Shown here: positions 16,888 through 24,844 of the stretch, piece by piece
Layout: each line of letters opens with the position of its first letter
Numbering within the stretch: the first letter of the stretch is position 1
Origin: Granulicella sp.
GTDB taxonomy: Bacteria > Acidobacteriota > Terriglobia > Terriglobales > Acidobacteriaceae
DNA length: 64,000 nucleotides
Direction: 5' to 3'
Assembly (NCBI GenBank): GCA_003132145.1
Contig: PKWU01000039.1
Location: 16,593-80,592, forward strand
The notes under the pieces: generated by a model
What the model was told of the DNA's origin: nothing
Databases searched by the model: none
The model's input: the letters and a program-made list of their open reading frames with translations, nothing else
Made by a program: the position numbers and the translations under genes

Positions 16888-18133
16888 GCGCGACGGCGGC
16901 GGAAGCGTCCAGCGGAACCCGCACCTGCTCGACGATCTCGATGCCAAAGCCCTGCAACGCAGGGATGTGGGTAGGAGTGTTGGTGAGCAGGCGGATGCGC
17001 TGAATGCCGAGGTCGGAGAGGATCTGGCTGCCCAGGCCGATCTGGCGCAGGGTGCGGCGCGCGCGCTGCATGCGCTCCTGGCTCAGCTCGCTGGTCCGCG
17101 GATCGCGTTGCGGTTCACGGTGCAATACAAGCCGGTTTGGCGCCATCTCGCCCGACGATGCAATGCCGCTACGGTCGATGCCGAAGCCGCGCGCTCCGTT
17201 GTGCAGATAGATCAGCGCACCCTGGCCGGCCTCGGCGATCATGCGCAAGGAATTGTCCAGCAACGCGCGGCAGTCGCAGAGCGTTGCCCCGAAGACTTCG
17301 CCGGTGAGGCAGTGAGTGTGGACGCGCACCAGCACCGGATCGGCTCCGAACGAGTTGCTGCTCTGGCTGTCAATCTGGCCGCCGATTCCGTAGACCAGAG
17401 CGACGTGCGATTCCGTGACCTCCATCTCGCTCTCGTAGGCAATCATGCGGAAGTCGCCGTACCGAGTGGGGAGAATGGACTCGGCGACGCGCTGGATGTA
17501 ACGCTCGTGCTGCAGGCGGTAGCGGATGAGCGAAGCGACGGTGAGCATCTTGAGGCCATGCTCGGCACAGAAACTGACCAGGTCGGGAACGCGGGCCATG
17601 GTGCCGTCCTCGTTCATGATCTCGCAGATGACGCCGGCCGAGACCAGACCGGCCATGCGCGCCAGATCGACCGAGGCCTCGGTCTGCCCGGCGCGCACCA
17701 GCACACCGCCTTTGCGCGCGCGCAGGGGAAAGACGTGGCCCGGGCGCGCCAGGTCGTTGGCGGTGGAGCTGGGGTCGATGACGACGCGGATGGTATGCGC
17801 GCGATCGGCGGCGGAGATTCCCGTGGTGACTCCCTCGCGGGCCTCGATCGACTCGGTGAAGGCGGTGCCGAAGCGCGAGGTATTCTCCGACGTCATGGGG
17901 GCGAGGCGAAGGTAATCGGCGCGCTCCTCGGTCAGCGCGAGGCAGATGAGCCCGCGCCCGAAGCGCGCCATGAAGTTGATGGCCTCGGGGGTGACGAACT
18001 CGGCGGCCAGCGTGAGGTCGCCCTCGTTCTCGCGGTCCTCGTCATCCACGACCACAACCATCCGCCCCGCGCGAATCTCTTCAACGGCCTCTTCCACACT
18101 GGCGAACGCGCTCTTCTTCAATCCGTCTGGCAT
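16874..18133 (-). CDS. ribBA: Bifunctional DHBP synthase / GTP cyclohydrolase II-like protein (RibBA), divergent second domain
   Basis: 419 residues. The N-terminal 3,4-dihydroxy-2-butanone 4-phosphate synthase domain is complete: [16 protein letters not shown] at about residues 30-45, [39 protein letters not shown] and [13 protein letters not shown]. The C-terminal half has the GTP cyclohydrolase II zinc site [14 protein letters not shown]. However, the usual RQEGRGIGL stretch is HNGARGFGI here, and the following helix region is replaced by a charged linker ([20 protein letters not shown]). The domain resumes with [18 protein letters not shown]. The first step of riboflavin synthesis from ribulose 5-phosphate is therefore well supported, while the GTP step is uncertain. 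No other rib gene is nearby. Confidence 0.88.
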   Translation of the reverse strand: MPDGLKKSAFASVEEAVEEIRAGRMVVVVDDEDRENEGDLTLAAEFVTPEAINFMARFGRGLICLALTEERADYLRLAPMTSENTSRFGTAFTESIEAREGVTTGISAADRAHTIRVVIDPSSTANDLARPGHVFPLRARKGGVLVRAGQTEASVDLARMAGLVSAGVICEIMNEDGTMARVPDLVSFCAEHGLKMLTVASLIRYRLQHERYIQRVAESILPTRYGDFRMIAYESEMEVTESHVALVYGIGGQIDSQSSNSFGADPVLVRVHTHCLTGEVFGATLCDCRALLDNSLRMIAEAGQGALIYLHNGARGFGIDRSGIASSGEMAPNRLVLHREPQRDPRTSELSQERMQRARRTLRQIGLGSQILSDLGIQRIRLLTNTPTHIPALQGFGIEIVEQVRVPLDASAAVAPTAQ

Positions 18134-18194
18134 CTCACACCCTTTATACAGGCCCGGGCAGTTTCACCGTAACTACCGGCAGCAACACAAGCAA

Positions 18195-18222
18195 AAGCGC
18201 CGCCCGTTGAAAGGCGGCGCTT
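18195..18222 (-). terminator. Hairpin between the 75-residue ORF and ribBA
   Basis: A perfect 10-bp stem (AAGCGCCGCC / GGCGGCGCTT) has an 8-nt loop. On the minus strand it ends in GCTTTTGC, a short T-run. It lies about 37 nt after the stop of the small gene and 62 nt before the ribBA start, so it is a weak terminator or attenuator between them. Confidence 0.55.
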
Positions 18223-18258
18223 ACTTAAAATCTTCAAAGGTTCAGCTTCAAGCATATC

Positions 18259-18486
18259 TTACAGCATCGACTCGATCTCGAATCCCCAGGCTTCGAGCAG
18301 CGCCTCCGGGATGTACTTGGAGTTTTTGTTGTGCCTCGCCCACTCACGCAGACGGGTGGAGCGGATGTACTGGTCGGGGGTCAGTTTGAACTCTTTGACG
18401 ACCTGTTCGAAGGAGGTTACGGTGGGGACAACCGGGCCGATCGGCTCGGGTTTGCCCCAGTTTGGGTTTCCACGACGCTTTGCCAT
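18259..18486 (-). CDS. Small conserved hypothetical protein (75 aa)
   Basis: A short basic-to-neutral protein beginning [20 protein letters not shown], with a predicted helical middle ([45 protein letters not shown]). The tail resembles a DNA- or RNA-binding helical hairpin, but I recognise no named family. The clean codon pattern, the separate hairpin behind it and the AT-rich upstream region support a real gene. Its start MAKRR is the first ATG, preceded on the minus strand by AGGACCCTAGAATA, with no strong SD. Confidence 0.65.
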   Translation of the reverse strand: MAKRRGNPNWGKPEPIGPVVPTVTSFEQVVKEFKLTPDQYIRSTRLREWARHNKNSKYIPEALLEAWGFEIESML

Positions 18487-18666
18487 TATTCTAGGGTCCT
18501 TTGTTCAGTCAGGGCTCTTGCCAGCCGAACGCCGAGCATCGCACGGCATCTGACACATTACTTTCTAGTCTCATTCTAGGGCATTTATGGGCAAAAAGCA
18601 AGGAAAATCGCTACAAATTGGCCCGGAAACAGCGTGACTATCCGAATTATCGGATGCAAATGCAGA

Positions 18667-19509
18667 TCAGAAAATCTGAAAATTCACCTCCATATTCAGT
18701 TCTGCTTCAACGGGTTTCCCATCCAACTGCGCTGGCTTAAAGACGTACTGCCTAACTGTGTTCGCTGCATTTTCATCCAGGCCGAATCCGAGAGGTCTCA
18801 ACAACCAAACCTCATCCACTCGCCCGTTCTCCTAAACATGAAGGTACAATGAAACCGATCCCGATATTTTCTTGTCTCTTGCTTCCTGACTAAAATTCGG
18901 TTCGGCCATCTTGATGACAACTGGGTTAGTGTATTTTGATACGGACTTCTCGACATCGATCCAGTTTCCGTCCTTAAATATGTGGTAGCAATCGCATGTC
19001 GGTTTTGTCGGGCTTTCCGTTGGATGGGTTTTGTCAACCGCAGCTGGCAGCATATGTGCCACCAGATTGGGTAGGCCTGCGATTGCCGTATCCAAATCCG
19101 GGAAAAACAGCAACGCCTGCAACTGCGGAATCACCACCGCCGGGTCTGCCCCTTGCAGTTCGATCTCCAGCTTCATCTTCGAGAGTCCCACCGCAGCCAT
19201 ATTCGTCCCGTTGCGGACCAACGTCACGCGATTGCCCTGTAAGACGATCTTGCCACCCTTGAGTTTAACCGAGTTGTCGTGGAATGCTTCCAATCCATGC
19301 AATGCAACGGGGCCAGGCGCAATCCCGCCGTTGAACCATTTGTACTGCGCCACTGCATCGGCCGAGTAGCTGCGCAACCCCAGTTGCTTGCCGTGCAGTG
19401 CATCCTGCAAGGCACGCGCATCGGTCTGACCATAGGACGAGAAGGGGAGAGATAGCGCCATGGCCACCGACAGTACTGTCGTCCAGATCGTTCTCATGCA
19501 GGCCATCAT
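18667..19509 (-). pseudogene. TonB C-terminal domain protein interrupted by an in-frame amber codon
   Basis: The track ORF (18832-19509, 225 aa) ends at TAG 18832-18834 in the middle of a TonB C-terminal fold: AEPNFSQEARDKKISGSVSLYLHV then stop. Reading on in the same frame gives 54 more codons, ENGRVDEVWLLRPLGFGLDE then NAANTVRQYVFKPAQLDG, which continue exactly as a TonB domain should, before TGA at 18667-18669. The TAG falls at the V-x-E-N-G position, normally Asp or Glu. The N-terminus is a signal peptide (TVLSVAMALSLPFSSYGQ) followed by a domain I do not recognise. It is either a one-base nonsense pseudogene, a suppressed amber codon or a sequencing error. Confidence 0.75.
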
Positions 19510-19665
19510 AGCTCAATTGACGGGGATCGTCTGGATTAAGACCGTGCCGACGGGCTTTCCATCCAGCGTTGGAGCGCGGCCTGCCAGTACAAGTTCAGAG
19601 TGAGTGCAAAGCCTATCGCGCCGGCGTGGCGCAGGTGAGTACTCGGACGTCATGGGTACCCGCCA

Positions 19666-19677
19666 TATAATCCACCT
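19666..19677 (+). promoter_or_regulatory. Consensus -10 box, probable leaderless start
   Basis: TATAAT at 19666-19671 lies 6 nt before the GTG at 19678. A transcript starting at the normal distance would begin at the start codon itself. No ribosome binding site is possible in such a transcript. Confidence 0.45.
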
Positions 19678-20421
19678 GTGACCGCCGATTCCGCTCCCGA
19701 ACGCCAGCAGCACATCCAGACGCGCCAGCCGCGCGGCCAGACCCTGCTCTTCGACGCCGACGACACGCTGTGGGAGAACAACATCTACTTTGAGCGCGCG
19801 ATTGCGGCGTTCATCTCCTACCTCGACCATCGCACCCACACTCCCGAGGAGGTCCGCGCCCACCTGAACCGCGTGGAGCACGCAACCATTGCGGCGCACG
19901 GCTACGGCCTCAAGAGCTTTCGCCGCTCGCTGGTGGCCTGCTTCGAGCAACTGACGGACGCCCCCATCACCGCGGAGAAACACGCGCGCATTCTCCGCTT
20001 CGTCGAGTCCATCGCCGAGCATGAGATCGAACCGCTCGCCGGCGTGGCCGCAACCCTGGCCGAACTGGCCACGCGCCACCGCTGCCTGCTGGTCACCAAA
20101 GGCGATCCCGAAGAGCAGCGCGACAAGCTCGCCCGCTCCGGCCTCGCCGCGCATTTCTTCGCCGTCGAAGTTCTTCCCGAGAAGAACGCCGCCGCCTATC
20201 GTGCCCTCGCCGCACAATACACCTGCGACCCCGCGCGCACATGGATGATCGGCAACAGCCCCAAGTCCGACATCAACCCCGCGCTGGCCGCCGGCCTGCA
20301 CGCGGTCTTCCTGCCGCACGATTTCACCTGGGTGCTGGAAGAGGAGGCCGTCCGCGGGCCCGCGACCGGTCAGCACCTGCTCGAACTTGCAGCCTTCGCC
20401 GACCTTATCCGCCACTTCTAG
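19678..20421 (+). CDS. HAD family hydrolase (YjjG-like)
   Basis: 247 residues from a GTG start. HAD motif I is LLFDADDTLWENN at about residues 23-35, with both catalytic aspartates. The cap domain follows (YFERAIAAFISYLDHRTHTPEEV), then motif II LLVTKGDP, the motif III lysine region and motif IV MIGNSPKSDINPAL. The family dephosphorylates small phosphorylated metabolites. The substrate cannot be read from the sequence. The minus-strand ORF of 334 codons across this region is a shadow. Confidence 0.85.
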   Translation: MTADSAPERQQHIQTRQPRGQTLLFDADDTLWENNIYFERAIAAFISYLDHRTHTPEEVRAHLNRVEHATIAAHGYGLKSFRRSLVACFEQLTDAPITAEKHARILRFVESIAEHEIEPLAGVAATLAELATRHRCLLVTKGDPEEQRDKLARSGLAAHFFAVEVLPEKNAAAYRALAAQYTCDPARTWMIGNSPKSDINPALAAGLHAVFLPHDFTWVLEEEAVRGPATGQHLLELAAFADLIRHF

Positions 20422-20427
20422 GGATGC

Positions 20428-20433
20428 TATACT
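20428..20433 (+). promoter_or_regulatory. Candidate -10 box for tRNA-Leu(GAG)
   Basis: TATACT lies directly after the stop of the HAD gene and 57 nt before the mature tRNA 5' end. No convincing -35 box was seen, as its position falls inside the HAD coding end. Confidence 0.35.
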
Positions 20434-20489
20434 GACCCTCGGATTGCACGTCGCTCCTGCCACCGAAGAAGTGTGTGTGCAGGCTCCAT

Positions 20490-20574
20490 GCGGAGGTGGC
20501 GAAATTGGCAGACGCACTAGCTTGAGGTGCTAGCGCCGCAAGGCATAGGGGTTCAAGTCCCCTCCTCCGCACCA
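20490..20574 (+). tRNA. tRNA-Leu (anticodon GAG), CCA encoded
   Basis: The acceptor arms GCGGAGG and CCTCCGC pair perfectly. The anticodon stem CTAGC/GCTAG encloses loop TTGAGGT, giving anticodon GAG. A long variable arm (GCCGCAAGGC) marks a class II tRNA. The T-arm is GGGGTTCAAGTCCCC. The CCA end is encoded. Confidence 0.97.
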
Positions 20575-20597
20575 ATTTTTTGCAACAAGCACTTCCC

Positions 20598-20632
20598 AGA
20601 GCCAACCCAATCCGGTTGGCTCTTCGCTTTTT
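20598..20632 (+). terminator. Intrinsic terminator after tRNA-Leu(GAG)
   Basis: A 10-bp stem (AGAGCCAACC / GGTTGGCTCT) with a 6-nt loop is followed by TCGCTTTTT. It lies 24 nt after the tRNA, so the two tRNA-Leu genes are probably separate transcription units. Confidence 0.8.
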
Positions 20633-20746
20633 GCCGCAATGCCGGGAGTTGACGCGCAAACCATCGCCCGGCGGAGGGAACACGGTACAATTCAGTTGTC
20701 CAAAGCGGACACAAACGACGAAGGAAGTTGCTTCCTTCGACACCAC

Positions 20747-20831
20747 GCGAGAGTGGCGGAATTGGCAGACGCACCAGACTTAGGATCTGGCGGAGCAATC
20801 CGTGGGGGTTCGAGTCCCCCCTTTCGCACCA
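20747..20831 (+). tRNA. tRNA-Leu (anticodon UAG), CCA encoded
   Basis: The acceptor arm GCGAGAG pairs with CTTTCGC (one G-T wobble). The anticodon stem CCAGA/TCTGG encloses loop CTTAGGA, giving anticodon TAG. The variable arm and the T-arm GGGGGTTCGAGTCCCCC are normal for tRNA-Leu. The CCA end is encoded. Confidence 0.97.
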
Positions 20832-20883
20832 ACCCACCAACCACGGCCCATCGCCGCAGTTGCAGCATCGCATCGAAAACCCT

Positions 20884-21195
20884 ATGAGCCAATTGAAGCA
20901 GCCCGCAGAACCGCAATCCGTCACGCTCACGAAGACCGAGGACTACCGCAACAGCTACGCCAACAGCGTGCAGGTGCGCATGAGCGTCTGGGACTTCTTC
21001 CTGGTCTTCGGCACCATGCACCAGAACTCGCCCGCCGAGGTGAAGATCGAGAACTTCCAGGGCATCTACCTCAGCCCGCAGCAGGCCAAGGCGCTGCTGA
21101 ACGTGCTCGGCCACAATCTGGCCCAGTACGAGCAGACCTTCGGCGAACTGGCGCTGGAGCCGCGGTTCGTGCCGCCCAACGGTCCCGTCCACTAA
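20884..21195 (+). CDS. DUF3467 domain protein
   Basis: With ATG 20884 the product has 103 residues. The longer track ORF would read through the tRNA. Features of DUF3467 are YRNSYANSVQVRMSVWDFFLVFG, then MHQNSPAEVKIENFQGIYLSPQQAKALLNVLGHNLAQYEQTFG. The family is small, cytoplasmic and of unknown function. The gene starts 53 nt after tRNA-Leu(UAG) and ends 3 nt before the glycosyltransferase gene, so all may be on one transcript. Confidence 0.85.
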   Translation: MSQLKQPAEPQSVTLTKTEDYRNSYANSVQVRMSVWDFFLVFGTMHQNSPAEVKIENFQGIYLSPQQAKALLNVLGHNLAQYEQTFGELALEPRFVPPNGPVH

Positions 21196-21198
21196 CCT

Positions 21199-22881
21199 GT
21201 GACCGCCCGCTCGCCAAGCCGAAACCTGCTGCGCCACGCGCGCGCCCAGACGCCTCTGTGGCAGCTCTATCCGGTCTTCTTTGCCGCCGTCTATCTCTCG
21301 CACCTGACGCTGCTCCGCCTGCCCTACTTCTGGGACGAGGGCGGCTACTACATCCCTGCCGCGTGGGACTTCTTCCGCACCGGAACGCTGATTCCCGTCA
21401 CCACGGTGAGCAACGCGCACCCGCCGCTGCCGTCGGTTCTGCTGGCGGGCTGGTGGCATCTCTCGGGCTTTGTCCCCAGCGGAACGCGCACCTTCATCTG
21501 CATGGTCACGGCCGCCGCTCTGCTCGCAGTTTTTCGCCTGGCTCGCAACCTGCTGGGCGCGCGCGCCGCGGTTGCGACCACTCTGCTCACTGCCGTCTAT
21601 CCAATATGGTATGCGCAGAGCACGCTGGCCCACGCAGACATCTTCGCCGCTGCGTTCACGCTATGGGGTTTGTCGTTCTATCTGCAACGCGCCAGTTTCA
21701 CAGAAACTCCGCTTGTGGCCACAGACGCGGGTTCCCCACGTCTCGATTCTGAGATGTGCGTTTCGACTCGCACAAAAATCTACGCAGCCACTCTCTTCTC
21801 GCTGGCCGCGCTGTCGAAGGAGACGGCAATCGTCACGCCGGTGGCGCTGGCGATCTGGGAGGGAGTTCTTCTCCTGCGCGACCGCAGCGTCGCCGGAAGA
21901 TCGCGCGCGCGCGCGGGATGGCTGGCCGCGCTTCTCTCTCCCATTCTTCCCCTCGCGGCCTGGTACGCGTACCACTTCCATCGCACCGGATTCGTCTTCG
22001 GCAACCCGGAGTTTCTGCGCTACAACGCCACCGCCAACCTGGACGCGCACCGCATCGCGCTCTGCCTGTACCACCGGCTGCTGCACCTGACCATGCACAT
22101 GAACATGTTTGTGCCAGTGCTGTGTGCCTTGGCCGCGTTTCTGCTGCTCCCGGCCATCGCTGCGCGCGCGCGTCTGGCACGGCCCGTGCTCAACGCCATT
22201 GCCGTGATTCTGCTGGCCAACTGGATCGCCTTCTCTGTGCTCGGCGGAGCGCTGCTCACCCGCTATTTGCTGCCCATGTTTCCGCTCGTCCTACTGGTCG
22301 CGGTGGCCGAGTGGCAGCTCCGCCTGCGCGACTGGGGATGGATCGCCGCGCTCAGCACGGCGGCGTTTCTTGCCGGCATCTGGATCAACCCGCCCTACGC
22401 CTTCGCGCCCGAGGACAACCTCACCTATCGCGACATGATCGTGCTGCACCAGAGGGCGATCGCGCTGATCGCCGAGCAATGGCCGCAGGCAACGGTGCTG
22501 ACCGCGTGGCCCGCCTACTCCGAGCTGGAGCGGCCCGAACTGGGCTACACCAAAGTCCCCATCCAGGCGGTCGCAATCCAGAACTTCTCGCGCGAACAGA
22601 TCGAAGCAGCAGCGCGGATGGAGCAGGGCGCGACCGGTTCTGGCGGCTACGACACTGCCCTGCTCTTCTCCACCAAGTGGGCGCCGCCCTTCGGCCAGGT
22701 CAACCTCGCCCTTCGCAACGCACCGGCAGACGCGCGCTACTTCGACTTCCACGAGGACCTGCTGCCCGCCGAGGCCGCATCCATCCTGCACGGCGATGTG
22801 GTCTGGCAGGCCTCCATCCGCGGCGAGTGGGTGGCCGTCCTGCGCTTTCCCCGCACAAAGGAACAATCAACCAGCCGGTAA
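21199..22881 (+). CDS. Membrane glycosyltransferase, GT39/ArnT-like
   Basis: 560 residues from GTG 21199, three bases after the preceding stop. The N-terminal signature LPYFWDEGGYYIPAAWDFFRTG carries the Asp-Glu pair expected in the first periplasmic loop of GT-C enzymes (GT39/ArnT), and NAHPPLPSVLLAGWWHLSG is the matching conserved segment. About ten membrane segments follow (for example AALLAVFRLARNLLGA, LNAIAVILLANWIAFSVLG, LLPMFPLVLLVAVAEW). The C-terminal 150 residues are soluble. Such enzymes move sugars from polyprenyl carriers onto lipids or proteins outside the membrane. The acceptor is unknown. Confidence 0.8.
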   Translation: MTARSPSRNLLRHARAQTPLWQLYPVFFAAVYLSHLTLLRLPYFWDEGGYYIPAAWDFFRTGTLIPVTTVSNAHPPLPSVLLAGWWHLSGFVPSGTRTFICMVTAAALLAVFRLARNLLGARAAVATTLLTAVYPIWYAQSTLAHADIFAAAFTLWGLSFYLQRASFTETPLVATDAGSPRLDSEMCVSTRTKIYAATLFSLAALSKETAIVTPVALAIWEGVLLLRDRSVAGRSRARAGWLAALLSPILPLAAWYAYHFHRTGFVFGNPEFLRYNATANLDAHRIALCLYHRLLHLTMHMNMFVPVLCALAAFLLLPAIAARARLARPVLNAIAVILLANWIAFSVLGGALLTRYLLPMFPLVLLVAVAEWQLRLRDWGWIAALSTAAFLAGIWINPPYAFAPEDNLTYRDMIVLHQRAIALIAEQWPQATVLTAWPAYSELERPELGYTKVPIQAVAIQNFSREQIEAAARMEQGATGSGGYDTALLFSTKWAPPFGQVNLALRNAPADARYFDFHEDLLPAEAASILHGDVVWQASIRGEWVAVLRFPRTKEQSTSR

Positions 22882-22888
22882 TCATTAC

Positions 22889-23013
22889 CGGCATTTTCGG
22901 AATTGATATAGACCAATTTTGTTTGTCATTCCGTACCCTGAGCGAAGTCGAAGGGGAAGGAATCTGCTTTTGCTTGCTCCACAATGCTCTGCACCATTAC
23001 CGAAAATGCTCTA
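22889..23013. repeat. MITE-like repeat with terminal inverted repeats and a nested TCATTCCG core
   Basis: The left end GGCATTTTCGGAATTGA and the right end CATTACCGAAAATGCTCT are imperfect inverted repeats. Inside lies the TCATTCCG - CCCTGAGCGAAGTCGAAGGG - GGAATCTGCTTTTGC unit. A sister element with the same ends but a different inner palindrome is at 62613. There is no ORF inside. It fills most of the gap between the glycosyltransferase and the TPR protein gene. Confidence 0.7.
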
Positions 23014-23081
23014 AGCCTGGATCAAACTGAACCAAATCGGAAGAACGCCGTTCGCCGCGGCGCATCCACCCGCGCGCCTTC

Positions 23082-23096
23082 TATAATCGAGCCATC
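23082..23096 (+). promoter_or_regulatory. Consensus -10 box before the TPR protein gene
   Basis: TATAAT at 23082-23087 ends 9 nt before the annotated GTG at 23097. A second GTG in another frame overlaps it, so the exact start is open. The spacing again implies a leader of only a few bases. Confidence 0.4.
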
Positions 23097-24767
23097 GTGG
23101 TGAGAAATTTATCTGGCACTATTCGTCGGCTCAGTTCCTTTGCGATTCTGCTTGCCGCGCTGACTTCGTGCTGCCTCGCGCGCGCCCAAAGTCAGGCGAG
23201 TGAGGATGCCAGCTCGGCGGCGGACATTCGCCAGCCCGGCGGGCGGCTGGTTCTGGTTCTGCCGTTTGAGAACCGCTCCGGCCAGGCCAATCTCAACTGG
23301 ATCGGCGACTCGTTTCCCTACACGTTGGACCAGCGGCTCACCTCGGCGGGATTTTTGACCATCAGCCGCGACGACCGCCAGTACGCGATGCAGCACCTGG
23401 GCCTGCCGCCGGACTTCCGCCCCAGCCGCGCCACCACCATCCGCATCGCGCAGACGCTGGACGCGGACTTCGTCGTCATCGGCAGCTTCAACGTCATCAA
23501 CCCCGGGGCCTCGGACAGCCGCATCGAGGTGCAGGCGCAGGTGCTGGAGGTCAACCAGTTGCGCATGTCCGCGCCGCTCGTGGATTCCAGCGAACTTTCG
23601 CGCCTCTTCGACGTGGAGAACGCCATCGCGTGGAAGGTGGCCGGGCGCATGGACCCGCACTTCGCGGTGGCCGAGCAGACGTTTCTGGCGGCCTCCGGCG
23701 GCGTCCGCCTCAGCTCGTTCGAGGACTACATCCGCGGCACCTCCGCGCCCACCCAGGAGGAGCGCCTGAATCGACTTAAGGCCGCCGTCGCCGAGACGCC
23801 CAACTACAGCGCGGCGCTGCTGGCGCTGGGCAAGGAGCAGTATGCGGCGCTCCAATACGAGGCCGCCGCCGCCACTCTGGCCAAGGTGCCGCCCAGCGAC
23901 CGCATGGCGCTGGAGGCCAACTTCTATCGCGGACTGGCGCGCTTTAACATCGCCCACTACGCCGAGGCCGCCGCCGCCTTCGCATTCGTGGCCGCCAGCC
24001 TGCCGCTGCCCGAGGTGGTCAACGACGAGGGCGTCGCCGCCAGCCGCCAGGGTAAGGACGCGACAGCGCTCTTCACACAGGTGATCGCGGCCGATCCCAA
24101 CGACGCCGACTATCACTTCAACCTGGCCGTCGCGCTGCTCGGGCGCAGCGACATTGCCGGAGCCACGCATGAGGTCGAACAGGCGCTGAATTTGCACGGC
24201 GACGACCCCGAGGCCACCGAGATGCTCGCCCGGTTGCAGGCAACGCACGACTCAACCGCCAACCTGAAGTCGATTATGAGTGCGGGCGGATTCGATCCCA
24301 CCACGCGCATCCGCCGCACCTGGTCGGAGGCATCGTTCCGTCAGGCGGCGTTCCAGCTCGATCAGATGCGCGCCCTGCAGATGGCCTCGCTGCCGCCCGT
24401 CCAGCAGGCGGTGCAGTACACGCAACTGGGCGATGAATATCTGGCGCAGGGCCTGCTTCCAGAGGCGGAGCAGGAGTTCCACACCGCGCTTGCAGCCAAC
24501 CCGAGGAGCGCCGCGGCGCGCGCCGGGATCGCCCAGGTGCGCGAACGCAGCGGATCGACCGACGACGCGCGCGCGGAGGCGCAGAGTTCGCTCCAACTGG
24601 CGCCCAACGTCGCCGCCTACCTGGTGCTGGCGCGGATCGACCTGCAGATCAACCAGCTCTCCGAATCCGCCTACAACGTGGCCAACGCGCTGCGGCTGGA
24701 GCCGAACAACTCCGCCGCGCTGGGCATGAAGACCGCGCTCGCGGCCCGCGGACAGAACATTCCATAG
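23097..24767 (+). CDS. Exported TPR protein with N-terminal TolB/FlgO-like domain
   Basis: 556 residues from GTG 23097. A signal peptide (LSSFAILLAALTSCCLARAQS) includes a Cys, but not in a clear lipobox. Residues 45-185 contain VLVLPFENRSGQANLNWIGDSFPYTL and AQTLDADFVVIGSFNVIN, matching the FlgO/TolB-N type of domain that senses or binds envelope components. From about residue 210 onward there are tetratricopeptide-like repeats (ALLALGKEQYAALQYEAAAATL, YHFNLAVALLGRSDIAGATHEVEQAL, LGDEYLAQGLLPEAEQEFHTAL). It probably acts as a periplasmic scaffold. No dedicated partner gene is adjacent. Confidence 0.75.
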   Translation: MVRNLSGTIRRLSSFAILLAALTSCCLARAQSQASEDASSAADIRQPGGRLVLVLPFENRSGQANLNWIGDSFPYTLDQRLTSAGFLTISRDDRQYAMQHLGLPPDFRPSRATTIRIAQTLDADFVVIGSFNVINPGASDSRIEVQAQVLEVNQLRMSAPLVDSSELSRLFDVENAIAWKVAGRMDPHFAVAEQTFLAASGGVRLSSFEDYIRGTSAPTQEERLNRLKAAVAETPNYSAALLALGKEQYAALQYEAAAATLAKVPPSDRMALEANFYRGLARFNIAHYAEAAAAFAFVAASLPLPEVVNDEGVAASRQGKDATALFTQVIAADPNDADYHFNLAVALLGRSDIAGATHEVEQALNLHGDDPEATEMLARLQATHDSTANLKSIMSAGGFDPTTRIRRTWSEASFRQAAFQLDQMRALQMASLPPVQQAVQYTQLGDEYLAQGLLPEAEQEFHTALAANPRSAAARAGIAQVRERSGSTDDARAEAQSSLQLAPNVAAYLVLARIDLQINQLSESAYNVANALRLEPNNSAALGMKTALAARGQNIP

Positions 24768-24844
24768 GACCGTGCGTTGGAAAGATGCTGAACGAAATGT
24801 CCGCCTGTTGCCGTATGGTTAAGGCGTGGCCCTAAGCCACCGAG

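Noticed and set aside
19513-20517. 334-codon minus-strand ORF
   Set aside because: It is the antisense shadow of the HAD hydrolase at 19678-20421, which has all HAD motifs. The minus frame has no recognisable domain.
20649-20691. TTGACG and TACAAT as a promoter for the second tRNA-Leu
   Set aside because: The spacer would be 31 nt, too long for a sigma-70 promoter.
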